Assembly: GCA_046706685.1 (NCBI GenBank)
Contig: JBJKPE010000230.1
Coordinates: 1 to 64,000, forward strand
DNA from: JARRRD01 sp046706685
GTDB lineage: Bacteria; Nitrospirota; Thermodesulfovibrionia; Thermodesulfovibrionales; UBA6898
Reading direction: 5' to 3'
Length of the DNA: 64,000 bases
Positions 25,200 to 33,581 of the stretch are shown in pieces. Below the pieces are notes generated by a model. It had not been told where the DNA came from, searched no databases, and was given only the letters and a program-made list of their open reading frames with translations. Made by a program: the position numbers and the translations under genes. Within the stretch, counting starts at the first letter, position 1. Each line of letters opens with the position of its first letter.

Positions 25200-25600
25200 C
25201 ACCCACCTCCGGATTTTCCTGATACCAGAGAGTTTTTTCTTCCTGTTCCCCCGTACTACCCGAAACAAATCTTTCTTTACATGCTGTTAATAAGTTGCTT
25301 GGCTCTCCTTTTTTCTCCGTGAAGTATTGCTGCCCCCCTCCACGTCTTAAATAGTCCCTGCCCGGTGCTAAGGCATCTCGCAGTTAAAAGCCCGGGATTC
25401 CGAAGTCCCATCTCAGCTATTTGATTCCATTATATTGCGGCCCGGGGAAATGTCAAGTGGCAACTTTAATAATTCTAAAAGCAGAATTCGCAATGTTGAC
25501 GGAAGAATTTAAACCTGTCGTTCTTGCAGAGCCCTCCTGACAATCTGCAGCACTTTTCGCCCGTCAAGTCATAGAGAAGCTCACATGTGCGGCGGAAGAC
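25200..25600. other. Intergenic region between activator and yvcK-like gene
   Basis: About 400 bp without a convincing gene on either strand. It is A/T-rich near 25420-25510, which fits a promoter area for the minus-strand activator gene. No sigma-54 element with correct spacing and no strong terminator with T-run were found. Confidence 0.5.
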
Positions 25601-26671
25601 TTAAATCAACTCCATCAGGAGACGTCCCAGTTTGTCCTCGTCATGTCCGATTTTTCCTCCCTCTCCCGATATCACGTCCGCCACCACCGCGGTGAGGTTA
25701 AGCTTCCTGATCTCCTCTCTATCCAGCCGAACGGGATAAAACCCATCGGATGCATACTTCTTCTGCAGACCATGCGGAACCTTTCCTTTATTCAGGATTG
25801 CATACTGAAAAAAACCATATTCCGTATGGTCAAAGATGGCGCGCATGTGGTCGGATGCGGTATAGCCATCAGTCTCTCCCGGCTCCGTCATCAGGTTGCA
25901 GATGTAGATTTTTTTCGCCCTCGACGCCTTGATCGCTGAAAATATATCCTTTATCAGCAGGTTGGGGATAACGCTTGTGAAGAGACTCCCGGGCCCCACA
26001 ACAATAGCATCCGCCCTTTCAATTGCTCTTATGGCCGATGGATGCGTATCTGTATGTCTTGGGTACAGAAAAACCCGCTTTATTTGACCTCCGTATTTTA
26101 CGATTGCCGATTCCCCCCTTACAACTCTTCCATCCATGAACCTGGCAAAAAGTGAAACATCCGATGGAGTGGAAGGAATTATCTGTCCCTGTACGTTCAG
26201 CATCCTGCTGCAACACTCGACGGCTTCCATGAAATCTCCCTGCAGGTCTGTCAGGGCTGCCAGAAGGAGGTTCCCAATGTTATGTCCGGCCAGACCGTTC
26301 CCCTTTTTGAACCGATATTGAAGCAGGCCTGGAGATAAAGCACTCTTATCGGAGAGAGCAGACAGGCAGTTGCGGATATCTCCGGGAGGGAGGATGTTAA
26401 AATCCCTCCTCAACCTTCCTGAACTCCCTCCATCATCGGTTACCGTTACTATGGCGGTAAGCCGCTTCCTGTTGAGGTCTTCCGAGCCTGCTTGATGAAC
26501 CGGTCCGGGATAGAGTCTGGCCTTGAGGCATCTCAAAACCGCCGGCAGGCCCGTACCGCCACCCAACGCCACGATTTCGGGAAGTCTGAGCCCCGCCTCT
26601 TTAACGATACTTCTCAGAGGTAGTCTTTCCGCTGCTCCATTCCGGCACGGCACGGCACTTAAATCAAGCAT
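25601..26671 (-). CDS. yvcK: YvcK/CofD-like UDP-GlcNAc-binding gluconeogenesis factor
   Basis: A 356-residue protein of the CofD/YvcK family. VALGGGTGLPAVLRCLK (near 36-52) forms the nucleotide-binding turn; VTDDGGSSGRLRRDF (about 77-91) and LPPGDIRNCLSAL are family hallmarks; AIVVGPGSLFTSVIPNLL and YICNLMTEPGETDGY lie in the C-terminal half. In Bacillus and mycobacteria YvcK/CuvA binds UDP-GlcNAc and sets carbon flow to cell wall precursors. It sits in a minus-strand run with a receiver-like protein and a histidine kinase next to glmS, the source of UDP-GlcNAc precursor. Confidence 0.9.
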   Translation of the reverse strand: MLDLSAVPCRNGAAERLPLRSIVKEAGLRLPEIVALGGGTGLPAVLRCLKARLYPGPVHQAGSEDLNRKRLTAIVTVTDDGGSSGRLRRDFNILPPGDIRNCLSALSDKSALSPGLLQYRFKKGNGLAGHNIGNLLLAALTDLQGDFMEAVECCSRMLNVQGQIIPSTPSDVSLFARFMDGRVVRGESAIVKYGGQIKRVFLYPRHTDTHPSAIRAIERADAIVVGPGSLFTSVIPNLLIKDIFSAIKASRAKKIYICNLMTEPGETDGYTASDHMRAIFDHTEYGFFQYAILNKGKVPHGLQKKYASDGFYPVRLDREEIRKLNLTAVVADVISGEGGKIGHDEDKLGRLLMELI

Positions 26672-26731
26672 CTATCCTCCTTGACAAGGACAGGAAAGAA
26701 GGAAAACGTCTGTCCGGAATCGCATACTTTC

Positions 26732-27112
26732 TTATACAAGATAGTGAGATCCTCCGTGAGTAGTTTTCTCCCTGCTCATCACCAGCCTGACAAGAGATCT
26801 GAATTTTTCATAATCCAGGGGCTTCATCATGCAATAGGAATTTCTGAAATCCTTCAGAATCGAGAGGAGGCTCTCATCAATGTCGTCGGAAAGAATTATC
26901 GTTGAAATACCACACTTCTTTATCTCCTCGACGCGTGGGGTGCAGAAGGGATAACTTGTTATAATCAGACCGAATCTCCTGATGTCCCGGGCTGACGGGA
27001 CGTCGCCGACAGCGGAAACGGTCTCGGCTTCAAAGCCTCCGACCTCAAGGAGTGCCGAACACACACGAGCAAACGGGCATTCGTCGAATATGAGAATTCT
27101 TTTGCTTTGCAT
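26732..27112 (-). CDS. Receiver-like protein lacking the phospho-acceptor Asp
   Basis: A 126-residue protein aligning with a CheY-like receiver: RILIFDECPFARVC at the acidic-cluster strand, GLIITSYPF at the acceptor strand, STIILSDD at the Thr/Ser strand and CMMKPLDYEKF with the conserved Lys. The acceptor Asp is Ser (about residue 54, IITS), so it should not be phosphorylated as normal receivers are. It lies between yvcK (60 bp gap) and the histidine kinase (about 320 bp gap). It could be a phosphorylation-independent output or an inhibitor of the kinase; no output domain is attached. Confidence 0.7.
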   Translation of the reverse strand: MQSKRILIFDECPFARVCSALLEVGGFEAETVSAVGDVPSARDIRRFGLIITSYPFCTPRVEEIKKCGISTIILSDDIDESLLSILKDFRNSYCMMKPLDYEKFRSLVRLVMSREKTTHGGSHYLV

Positions 27113-27429
27113 AGCTTACACGACTGAAAGCAAGTTTGATGCCGCAATGAATTTCCTGGTCGGAACTTCTACTACAGACAAGATCACTGGTATGAGCCGG
27201 ATAACTATTTCCTTCATGGCCGCGGCCACGGCCCTGAAATCCATGATTTATCCGCGCCGGATCACTTTGCTAAAGCGTTTTCAGACAAATTGAGGCGCAC
27301 CTTCTAATCCCACATAATCCGGCTCTGTGTCAAAAAGAAACATCGGTTACAGTGCATGGAAACCTTTTGAATCCGATAGCTACACTGTCCTGAGCCATCT
27401 CGTATGGAACCTTCATTCGAAGGCTTTTC
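27113..27429. other. Intergenic region between kinase and receiver-like gene
   Basis: A 317-bp stretch with no supported gene. A 42-codon minus-strand frame beginning at about 27246 has no ribosome site and no recognisable feature. No T-run terminator was recognised. Confidence 0.4.
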
Positions 27430-28476
27430 TCAGAGGTCTTCCCGGCGACGATCGATCATTCGTTTTCCCCTCGATGCTGAATCGTCACCCTTCATCGGCA
27501 GACAGAGTCTTACTGTTGTTCCCTTTCCTTTATCGCTCACGATTTCAAGGTGACCGCCGTGGTACTGAAGGACTTCGCGGGTGATAACCAGACCGAACCC
27601 CTTGCCTTTGGCCCCCCGGGGGATTGATGAGGAGTCAACGGCCCTCCCGGCCATTCCGGAACCCGTGTCGGAAATCTCGATCGTTACAAAATTTCCTGAA
27701 CGGCTTTCCCTTCTCGTTCTTACCGTGAGCCGGCCGCCTGAGCTCATGGCATCTATCGCGTTGTTCAATACGCTGAGGATCGCCTGTTCAATCTGAAACG
27801 CGTTCAGCATGACCGGCGGGAGGTCGCCGCCATACTCATAAACCGGTTTTATGTTGCGGACATGAGCCTGAAGAGACGTAAAGGCCTGCAGCCTTTTCAT
27901 TAACGCGTTTATGTCCGTCAAAACAAATCCCGCGTCTGAAATTGAGGTGCTGAGAAATTGTGATATAAAATTATCAAGCCGTGCGATCTCCTCGTTCATT
28001 ATCGTTGCGAACTCAACGAGGGCGGGCTCGGCTGCATATTTTTCACTCAGATATACCACAGCGCCCTTGATGGCATTTAAGGGATTTCTCACTCCATGAG
28101 CCAGCGTCGAAGCATTCTTTCCGATATCTATAAGCCGCTGTGAGTTGCGGAAACTGATGGCTACGGAGCAGGGTGAAAGGTGCGGAAGCGTAACCTTGAC
28201 TGCCTTAACCTTCCCGGCGGTCTTCAGGGGACTTATACGTATGTCTCCGCTCATGTGATCAAGCAGGCAACCAAAGACATAGCCCTTCAGCACGATAGTC
28301 CTGTTCTCCTCTAAAGCCGTCGAAAGGGCGTCTTTGCCATTTGATAAAAAAGGGGGCAGGACCTCAAAGTACTTTTTCCCCCGAACGTGAGTCGCTTCCC
28401 TCCCTGTAAGTTTGACAAGGTCTTCACTCCAGAAAGTAATGCATAACTCTTTGTCGGCAGAAAATACATACGCCAT
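27430..28476 (-). CDS. NtrB-like histidine kinase with PAS-type N-terminus
   Basis: A 348-residue soluble kinase with no transmembrane segment. N-terminal ~110 residues look like a PAS domain (ITFWSEDLVKLTGREATHVR). The HisKA box LAHGVRNPLNAIKGAV has His127; the usual H-E/D is H-G. The catalytic domain has the N box (ILSVLNNAIDAM), G1 SDTGSGM and G2 GKGFGLVITREVLQYHGGH. It is divergent from glmS. The adjacent Glu in HisKA boxes normally supports phosphotransfer and phosphatase activity; its replacement by Gly may weaken either. A plausible partner is the intact PrsR-type activator, but nothing in the sequence proves it. Confidence 0.87.
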   Translation of the reverse strand: MAYVFSADKELCITFWSEDLVKLTGREATHVRGKKYFEVLPPFLSNGKDALSTALEENRTIVLKGYVFGCLLDHMSGDIRISPLKTAGKVKAVKVTLPHLSPCSVAISFRNSQRLIDIGKNASTLAHGVRNPLNAIKGAVVYLSEKYAAEPALVEFATIMNEEIARLDNFISQFLSTSISDAGFVLTDINALMKRLQAFTSLQAHVRNIKPVYEYGGDLPPVMLNAFQIEQAILSVLNNAIDAMSSGGRLTVRTRRESRSGNFVTIEISDTGSGMAGRAVDSSSIPRGAKGKGFGLVITREVLQYHGGHLEIVSDKGKGTTVRLCLPMKGDDSASRGKRMIDRRREDL

Positions 28477-28654
28477 AATTGTCTCATCCGGGAGAGTCGG
28501 CTATAGAGGCCGCCAACTCCACCGCCATCGAGAAGTCGAAACCAATCTGATTGTTTCCATGTGATTGCCTTCCTTATCTTCAGTTTAGTAGGAGTGCCTC
28601 GAATGTCAAGCCAGGGTCAGGCCCTAAGATTCGCGCCTGAAGATAAAGGCTGAT

Positions 28655-28669
28655 TGGCATATCTCTTGC
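28655..28669 (+). promoter_or_regulatory. Candidate sigma-54 promoter upstream of glmS
   Basis: TGGCATATCTCTTGC matches the -24/-12 consensus TGGCACG-N4-TTGC with exact GG-to-GC spacing and a TTGCTT -12 box. It lies 64 nt before the glmS ATG, predicting a start near 28681. Its core is nearly identical to the element upstream of rfbF. Two sigma-54 activators are encoded at 17901-19256 (decayed) and 23805-25199 (intact). Confidence 0.65.
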
Positions 28670-28732
28670 TTATTCAGGAGTATAGTGGTTTATGTATTTT
28701 TTTGAGAAGCGCAGGGCGCGCAGGAGGTCAAT

Positions 28733-30562
28733 ATGTGCGGCATAGTAGGTTATATAGGCAAGAGAGACGCCATCTCCCTGCTTGTTGACAGTCTCAAGAG
28801 ACTTGAATATAGAGGATATGACTCCGCAGGCATTGCCTATCAGAACGGAAAAGGGCTGGAGATATGCAAGACCAGGGGCAAAATAAAGGACCTTCAGCAG
28901 ATTCTTCCAAACACTCATTCTGAAATCAGAGTGGGACTGGGGCACACGAGGTGGGCTACCCATGGAGAGCCCTCCACGAGGAACGCCCATCCTCATGTTG
29001 CCGGAGGCGTCGCAGTCGTACACAACGGGATCATCGAAAATTATCGGGAACTCAGATCACAGCTGATCGGGGAAGGGTGCCAACTGTCTTCGGATACGGA
29101 TACGGAAGTAATACCTCACCTGATCTCAAGAAACCTGTTGAGGGGTCTGCCTCTCAAAGAAGCCATAGAAGGTGCCCTGGCCCTCCTGCGAGGCACATTT
29201 GCCCTGGGGATCATGAGCGAAGCCCATCCCCATACCCTCTTTGCAGTGAGAAAGGGAAGTCCCCTCGTGGTCTCCATGGGAGAAGGAGAATTCTTCTTTG
29301 CCTCCGATATTCCCGCGATTCTTCCCTACTCCAGAAAGTTCATCTTCCTTGAGGACAGGCAGATATGCAGGATTTCGACGGAAGGCCCGGATCTTCACTG
29401 CATGGATACAGGGAGAGGCATACCAGTGGATGAAAGGGTTACCGACATTGCCTGGAGCCCTTCCCTGGCCGAAAAGGACGGTTTCGACCATTTCATGCTT
29501 AAAGAGATCTATGAACAGCCACGAACGGTTTCCGACACTTTCGCGGAGTGGGTAAAGGATCCCAGAAAACTTCTTGAAGAAGCGGGGCTTACTCCGGAAG
29601 TGATACTTGGTCTCCGGCGGGTGCACATCGTGGCATGCGGCACTTCCTACCATGCTGGACTGATCGGGAAATACCTAATAGAGGGAATAGCGCGCGTCCC
29701 GGTCGCAGTCGAGATCGCCTCCGAATACAGGTATAAGAAACCCATTGTTGAGAGAGGAACCTTTTTTATCTCCATCACTCAGTCAGGAGAGACAGCCGAT
29801 ACCCTTGCGGCACAGAGAGAGGTCAAGCAGATGGGGGCAACAACCCTCACTATCTGCAACGTTTTGGGAAGCAGTTCATCGAGAGAGGCAGACTTTGTTC
29901 TCTATACCCGGGCGGGACCTGAAATAGGTGTCGCGTCGACAAAGGCATTCACCGCACAGGTTACGGCTCTTTACCTTTTCGCCGTCGCGCTTGCGGCCGC
30001 GCGCGGCAAGCTTAATCATAAGGAAGAGAGTACCCTCATATCCCATCTTCTGAAAATACCCGACCTGCTGAAGGACACACTGAAGAAGGACGAGAAAATA
30101 CAGGAACTCGCCGGCACCCTCATCAACGCAGGAAATTTTCTGTATATGGGAAGAGGAATCAACTATCCAGTGGCCCTAGAAGGGGCACTGAAGCTTAAAG
30201 AGATATCCTATGTTCATGCGGAAGGGTATGCCGCGGGGGAAATGAAGCACGGGCCTATCGCACTGATCGAAGAAGGATTACCTGTGGTTGTCGTCGCGCC
30301 CAAGGACGACCTCTTTGAAAAGATATTTTCAAATATAGAGGAAGTGAAGGCACGGGGCGGCAGGGTAATAGCGGTAACCGACAGTCCTGCAAGTCTTGAG
30401 GGAAAGGCGGACGATCTGTTGGAGGTTCCGACCACTCATCACATGCTTTTCCCCTTTGTTGAGGTCATGCCCCTGCAGCTGCTTGCATATCATATATCCG
30501 TAATGAGGGGTTGCGATGTTGATCAGCCGAGGAACCTTGCAAAGAGCGTGACTGTTGAATAG
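28733..30562 (+). CDS. glmS: Glutamine-fructose-6-phosphate aminotransferase
   Basis: A 609-residue GlmS of normal length. The glutaminase domain begins MCGIVGYIG with the catalytic Cys2 and contains GLGHTRWATHGEP, HPHVAG and EVIPHLI. The two SIS domains contain CGTSYHAGLI, the ITQSGETADT phosphosugar motif and CNVLGSSSSREAD, and the protein ends LAKSVTVE. It makes glucosamine-6-phosphate, the entry to UDP-GlcNAc. Start follows GCAGGAGG. The gene is preceded by a candidate -24/-12 promoter and followed closely by a diguanylate cyclase, suggesting joint control of amino-sugar supply and biofilm signalling. Confidence 0.96.
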   Translation: MCGIVGYIGKRDAISLLVDSLKRLEYRGYDSAGIAYQNGKGLEICKTRGKIKDLQQILPNTHSEIRVGLGHTRWATHGEPSTRNAHPHVAGGVAVVHNGIIENYRELRSQLIGEGCQLSSDTDTEVIPHLISRNLLRGLPLKEAIEGALALLRGTFALGIMSEAHPHTLFAVRKGSPLVVSMGEGEFFFASDIPAILPYSRKFIFLEDRQICRISTEGPDLHCMDTGRGIPVDERVTDIAWSPSLAEKDGFDHFMLKEIYEQPRTVSDTFAEWVKDPRKLLEEAGLTPEVILGLRRVHIVACGTSYHAGLIGKYLIEGIARVPVAVEIASEYRYKKPIVERGTFFISITQSGETADTLAAQREVKQMGATTLTICNVLGSSSSREADFVLYTRAGPEIGVASTKAFTAQVTALYLFAVALAAARGKLNHKEESTLISHLLKIPDLLKDTLKKDEKIQELAGTLINAGNFLYMGRGINYPVALEGALKLKEISYVHAEGYAAGEMKHGPIALIEEGLPVVVVAPKDDLFEKIFSNIEEVKARGGRVIAVTDSPASLEGKADDLLEVPTTHHMLFPFVEVMPLQLLAYHISVMRGCDVDQPRNLAKSVTVE

Positions 30563-30643
30563 CAGCGGGGCTTGAAGGACCCGACGTATTCCTTGCAACG
30601 TCAAGTAGATACGTTTTCATACATATACCGGAGAAACGGAAGA

Positions 30644-31759
30644 ATGTCAGTCAGGATTGTCGAACATGTAAATATGCACGTCGCCGGAAGCCGCGCCACC
30701 TTGAAAATGGACTACGGGCACTCCCGGAAGACAAGAACGAAACAAATCAGCCATATCTCCGCGCCGGAACTTGCCGACGCCGGGGCTCCGGCATTTGAGG
30801 ATCCTGACAGGCTGTACGACTCCATTGTGGAGTTTTCCTCTATCCTCACGAGGACTGAAAGGGTATCTCTTATGCTTCCGGAGCACGGATTCCTTCGCAT
30901 TAAGGGCGTCAAGGGTATCGACAAAGGCGATGCAAAAAAAATCAGGATGAAGGTCGGCACGGGGGTCTCCGGAAGAGTATATAAGGAAGGAAAACCTCAG
31001 ATCGTCACTGGGAAAGAAAGTGGCCTCCCGGCACAAAACAAATCTAACTACCGCACGGTGTCTTTTGTCAGTATGCCCCTGAAATTGGGCGATGAGACAA
31101 TCGGGGTTCTCAACCTTACGGACAAGATGGACGGTCAGGCTTTTTCAGAAGGCGATATGAAATTTCTTCAGAACCTTGCATACTTCGCCTCAATAGCTGT
31201 CAGAGGAGCAAATTGTTGCAGCAGGTTTGAGGAACTGAAAACACTTTCCGTGACTGACGGTCTGACCGGACTCTTTAACAGAAGATATTTCGATGAGCGG
31301 CTCTGCGAAGAATTACATCGCGGGACACGCTACAATTCCTTCTTCTCCCTTGCCATTCTTGATATCGATGACTTCAAGCTCTTCAACGATACTGAGGGGC
31401 ACCTCGCCGGCGACGAAGTACTCAAAGCAATCCGGCATATCGCCAGAGAATCCCTCAGATCTATCGATGTCATAGCGAGATATGGCGGCGAAGAATTCGC
31501 CGTCATAATGCCCGAGACTGAACGAGAAGAAGCTTTTACGGTGGCCGAAAGAACCAGAAAAAACATCGGGGAAGTTATGTCCGGCCGTTGGGAGAATTTT
31601 CCTCCCGGGAACATCACCGTAAGCATAGGCATCTCATCCTTCCCCTCGGACGGTAAAGACGCTGCCACCCTGATAAGACGTGCTGACAAGGCGCTGTACA
31701 AAGCAAAAGTCAGCGGTAAAAACAGGACGATTGTATGGGGAGGAGCTCCGCTGGTCTAG
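30644..31759 (+). CDS. GAF-GGDEF diguanylate cyclase
   Basis: About 371 residues from ATG 30644, preceded by GGAGAAACGGAAGA; an earlier in-frame start at 30572 is less supported. The N-terminal part (about 60-215) is a GAF-like sensor with MKVGTGVSGRVYKEGKP and VSMPLKLGDETIGVLNL. The C-terminal GGDEF domain has RYGGEEFAVIMPET with the active GGEEF signature and the upstream DGLTGLFNRRYF and DIDDFKLFND segments. It makes c-di-GMP from GTP, with the GAF domain controlling activity. It lies 81 bp after glmS, so co-transcription is likely. No DNA-binding or membrane domain. Confidence 0.92.
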   Translation: MSVRIVEHVNMHVAGSRATLKMDYGHSRKTRTKQISHISAPELADAGAPAFEDPDRLYDSIVEFSSILTRTERVSLMLPEHGFLRIKGVKGIDKGDAKKIRMKVGTGVSGRVYKEGKPQIVTGKESGLPAQNKSNYRTVSFVSMPLKLGDETIGVLNLTDKMDGQAFSEGDMKFLQNLAYFASIAVRGANCCSRFEELKTLSVTDGLTGLFNRRYFDERLCEELHRGTRYNSFFSLAILDIDDFKLFNDTEGHLAGDEVLKAIRHIARESLRSIDVIARYGGEEFAVIMPETEREEAFTVAERTRKNIGEVMSGRWENFPPGNITVSIGISSFPSDGKDAATLIRRADKALYKAKVSGKNRTIVWGGAPLV

Positions 31760-31808
31760 TTCACCTCAGAAGGCACAATCATTTCGATGATCAAGGCAAG
31801 TAATAATA

Positions 31809-31854
31809 GCCGGGCAAAAGGGAACGCCTGCCGCGGAAAAAACGCGCGCCCGGC
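31809..31854. other. Inverted-repeat hairpin in convergent gap
   Basis: GCCGGGC at 31809-31815 pairs with GCCCGGC at 31848-31854, with a shorter CGCG pair inside. It lies between the convergent diguanylate cyclase and rpsU genes and may terminate both, but no T-run is present on either side. Confidence 0.3.
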
Positions 31855-31942
31855 AGCAGACATCCAAAGATCGCCTGCTACGTAATTATAGAGTTCAACA
31901 AAGAGAGCAAGGACATCGCCCCCCCCGGACCCAGGCCGGTAA

Positions 31943-32143
31943 TCAGGCCCCGTTGCTCCTCTTGAACCTCTGTGCCTTCAGCCTTTTCCTCATCGCCTCT
32001 CTGCGTTTCCGCTTCTCCTTCACGGAAGGCTTCTCATAGAAACTTCTCTGTTTGACCTCTCTGAACAGACCTTCCTTCTGAAGCTGGCGTTTGAGTAATT
32101 TCAGCGCTTTTTCTAAATCGTTTCCGTGAACTTTTATGTCCAA
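31943..32143 (-). CDS. rpsU: Ribosomal protein S21
   Basis: A 66-residue basic protein with the S21 pattern: EKALKLLKRQLQKEGLFREV, then KRRSFYEKP-like QRSFYEKPSVKEKRKRREAM and a Lys/Arg-rich tail. S21 binds the 30S subunit near the anti-Shine-Dalgarno region. It lies 5 bp after the RRM gene stop, so the two RNA-binding proteins are co-transcribed. Confidence 0.95.
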   Translation of the reverse strand: MDIKVHGNDLEKALKLLKRQLQKEGLFREVKQRSFYEKPSVKEKRKRREAMRKRLKAQRFKRSNGA

Positions 32144-32148
32144 GATAG

Positions 32149-32475
32149 CTATCTCCGTCCTCTTCCCTGTCCTCTACCACCGCCAAAACCGCCTCTACCG
32201 CCTCCGAAACCGCGGCCTTCCCTCGGCTGCTGCGGCCTTGCCTCGGCAACGGTAATCGTCCTGTCCAGGAATGCCGTGCCGTTCAATTCGGAAATGGCTT
32301 TTGCAGCATCATCATCGCTAGCCATTTCAACAAACCCGAAGCCCTTGGCATTTCCGGTATGAGGGTCGGTTATCATTTTTACCGATTCGACCTCTCCACT
32401 CCGTGAAAAGAGTTCCCTGATATCCTCTTCCGTTGCTTTGAATGAAATGTTGCCGACATAAATCTTTTTGCCCAT
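32149..32475 (-). CDS. RRM-type RNA-binding protein with Gly/Arg-rich tail
   Basis: A 108-residue protein from ATG 32475 (MGKKIYVGNISF), preceded by AGAGGAGACTAACT; a longer frame crosses the leader hairpin and is rejected. RNP2 is IYVGNI and RNP1 is KGFGFVEM, so it is an RNA recognition motif (about 1-78). The tail (about 85-108) is Gly/Arg-rich (RGFGGGRGGFGGGRGQGR). Bacterial RRM proteins of this type are common in cyanobacteria and Nitrospirota and can be cold- or stress-induced RNA chaperones. Gene is followed by rpsU. Confidence 0.94.
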   Translation of the reverse strand: MGKKIYVGNISFKATEEDIRELFSRSGEVESVKMITDPHTGNAKGFGFVEMASDDDAAKAISELNGTAFLDRTITVAEARPQQPREGRGFGGGRGGFGGGRGQGRGRR

Positions 32476-32500
32476 AGTTAGTCTCCTCTTTTCATGGAGA

Positions 32501-32536
32501 AAAATAAAAACCCCAGAGCTTTCAAAGTCTCTGAGG
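32501..32536 (-). terminator. Intrinsic terminator in the leader of the RRM gene
   Basis: On the minus strand CCTCAGAG-N10-CTCTGGGG (32536-32511) forms an 8-bp stem followed directly by TTTTTATTTT (32510-32501). It ends about 25 nt before the RRM ATG, so it would stop transcription before the gene unless overridden. That fits an attenuator, possibly autoregulated by the RNA-binding product or sensitive to cold. The reverse strand lacks a matching T-run. Confidence 0.6.
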
Positions 32537-32904
32537 TTTCTTAACTCCAAAAGTTATGTTCTAGTATAAACAAATAGCAGCAAATTGTAAACAATGAGGC
32601 TGGCGGTGTCAAGAGCACGAAGGCAGAGCTGCCTCGCCTTGTCCTTTAAAGCGAGAGAACTGAGCCTTCGGTAACATTTTCCTATAGTCAACTGGTACAT
32701 AAATTACTTTCCTGGGTTTAAGGCATGAAATTTACTGAACAGACTGATCGCAGGCCCCGGGAATCACGAACTTCCAAACCGATTTTCTGCAGTAGATGCG
32801 GCCGCTCCCCGATTATTGTGAAGAAAACTTAACTTGGCTTAAAATTATTTTTGTGCGATCATAGATGCGTCTATAATTTCTTTCCCGTATAAAAGGAGAA
32901 TCGG
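32537..32904. other. Divergent intergenic region between the RRM leader and the secreted protein gene
   Basis: About 370 bp. No open frame of note. TATAAT at 32872-32877 (plus strand) can serve as a -10 box for the secreted protein gene at 32905; no good -35 hexamer is at a suitable distance. The rest is mixed composition, with A/T-rich runs near 32560-32600 and 32840-32860 that may serve the divergent RRM promoter. Confidence 0.45.
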
Positions 32905-33432
32905 ATGAGGTCAAAGAATCTTGGGTTTTGGATTGTAGCGTACTTGTTCTTGACAGCGGGGCTGTCGATACCGTCGAATGCGCGGGCAGGGGTAGATGTA
33001 AACATCGGGATAAACCTGGCCCCACCCGCCTACGTCATTAACGAACCCCCGCCTGTTGTCGTAGTGCCCGGCTCCTATGTATACTTTGTGCCCGGCATCC
33101 AGATGGACATTCTTTTTTATCGCGGCCACTGGTACCGGCCTTATGAGGGGCGCTGGTACAGGGGAGGAGGCTACAACGGTCCGTGGCATCATATTTCCCC
33201 CCGGGGGGTGCCTGCCGCCATACTGCAGCTTCCCCCCGATTACAGGCGAGCCGGACACTCCTACAGATCCATCCCATACGGCCAGATGGAAAGAAACTGG
33301 AGAACATGGGAAAGGGAAAGGCATTGGGACAGACATGAGGCGAGGCGCAACAGGGAAAAAGGCAGGGAATACAACGAATACGGTGGCCGGGAACGCGGCT
33401 ATCACGGAAGGGGGAGAGACAGCGACTATTAA
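32905..33432 (+). CDS. Secreted Tyr/Trp/Pro-rich protein, unknown
   Basis: A 175-residue protein from ATG 32905, preceded by AAAAGGAGAATCGG. Signal peptide is about 1-28 (AYLFLTAGLSIPSNARA). The mature part begins with APPAYVINEPPPVVVVPGSY, then HWYRPYEG and RWYRGGGYNGPWHHI motifs, and ends with an Arg/Glu/Gly-rich charged tail. Proteins with such HWYR/GPW patterns are common exported proteins of unknown role in Gram-negative bacteria. A cell-envelope or stress role is possible; no catalytic motif is seen. Confidence 0.75.
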   Translation: MRSKNLGFWIVAYLFLTAGLSIPSNARAGVDVNIGINLAPPAYVINEPPPVVVVPGSYVYFVPGIQMDILFYRGHWYRPYEGRWYRGGGYNGPWHHISPRGVPAAILQLPPDYRRAGHSYRSIPYGQMERNWRTWERERHWDRHEARRNREKGREYNEYGGRERGYHGRGRDSDY

Positions 33433-33581
33433 CCCCCGTATTTCATCAATCGGCCAATAATGGTCGTGACGCAAGGCGGCACATGCCGGCACCACTCATT
33501 CCCGGGCACGGACATTCTTCACCGGCAGCACTGATAGATGCGTGCGCGATGCTGCATACAGCCCGAACACTGCCCACCCGG

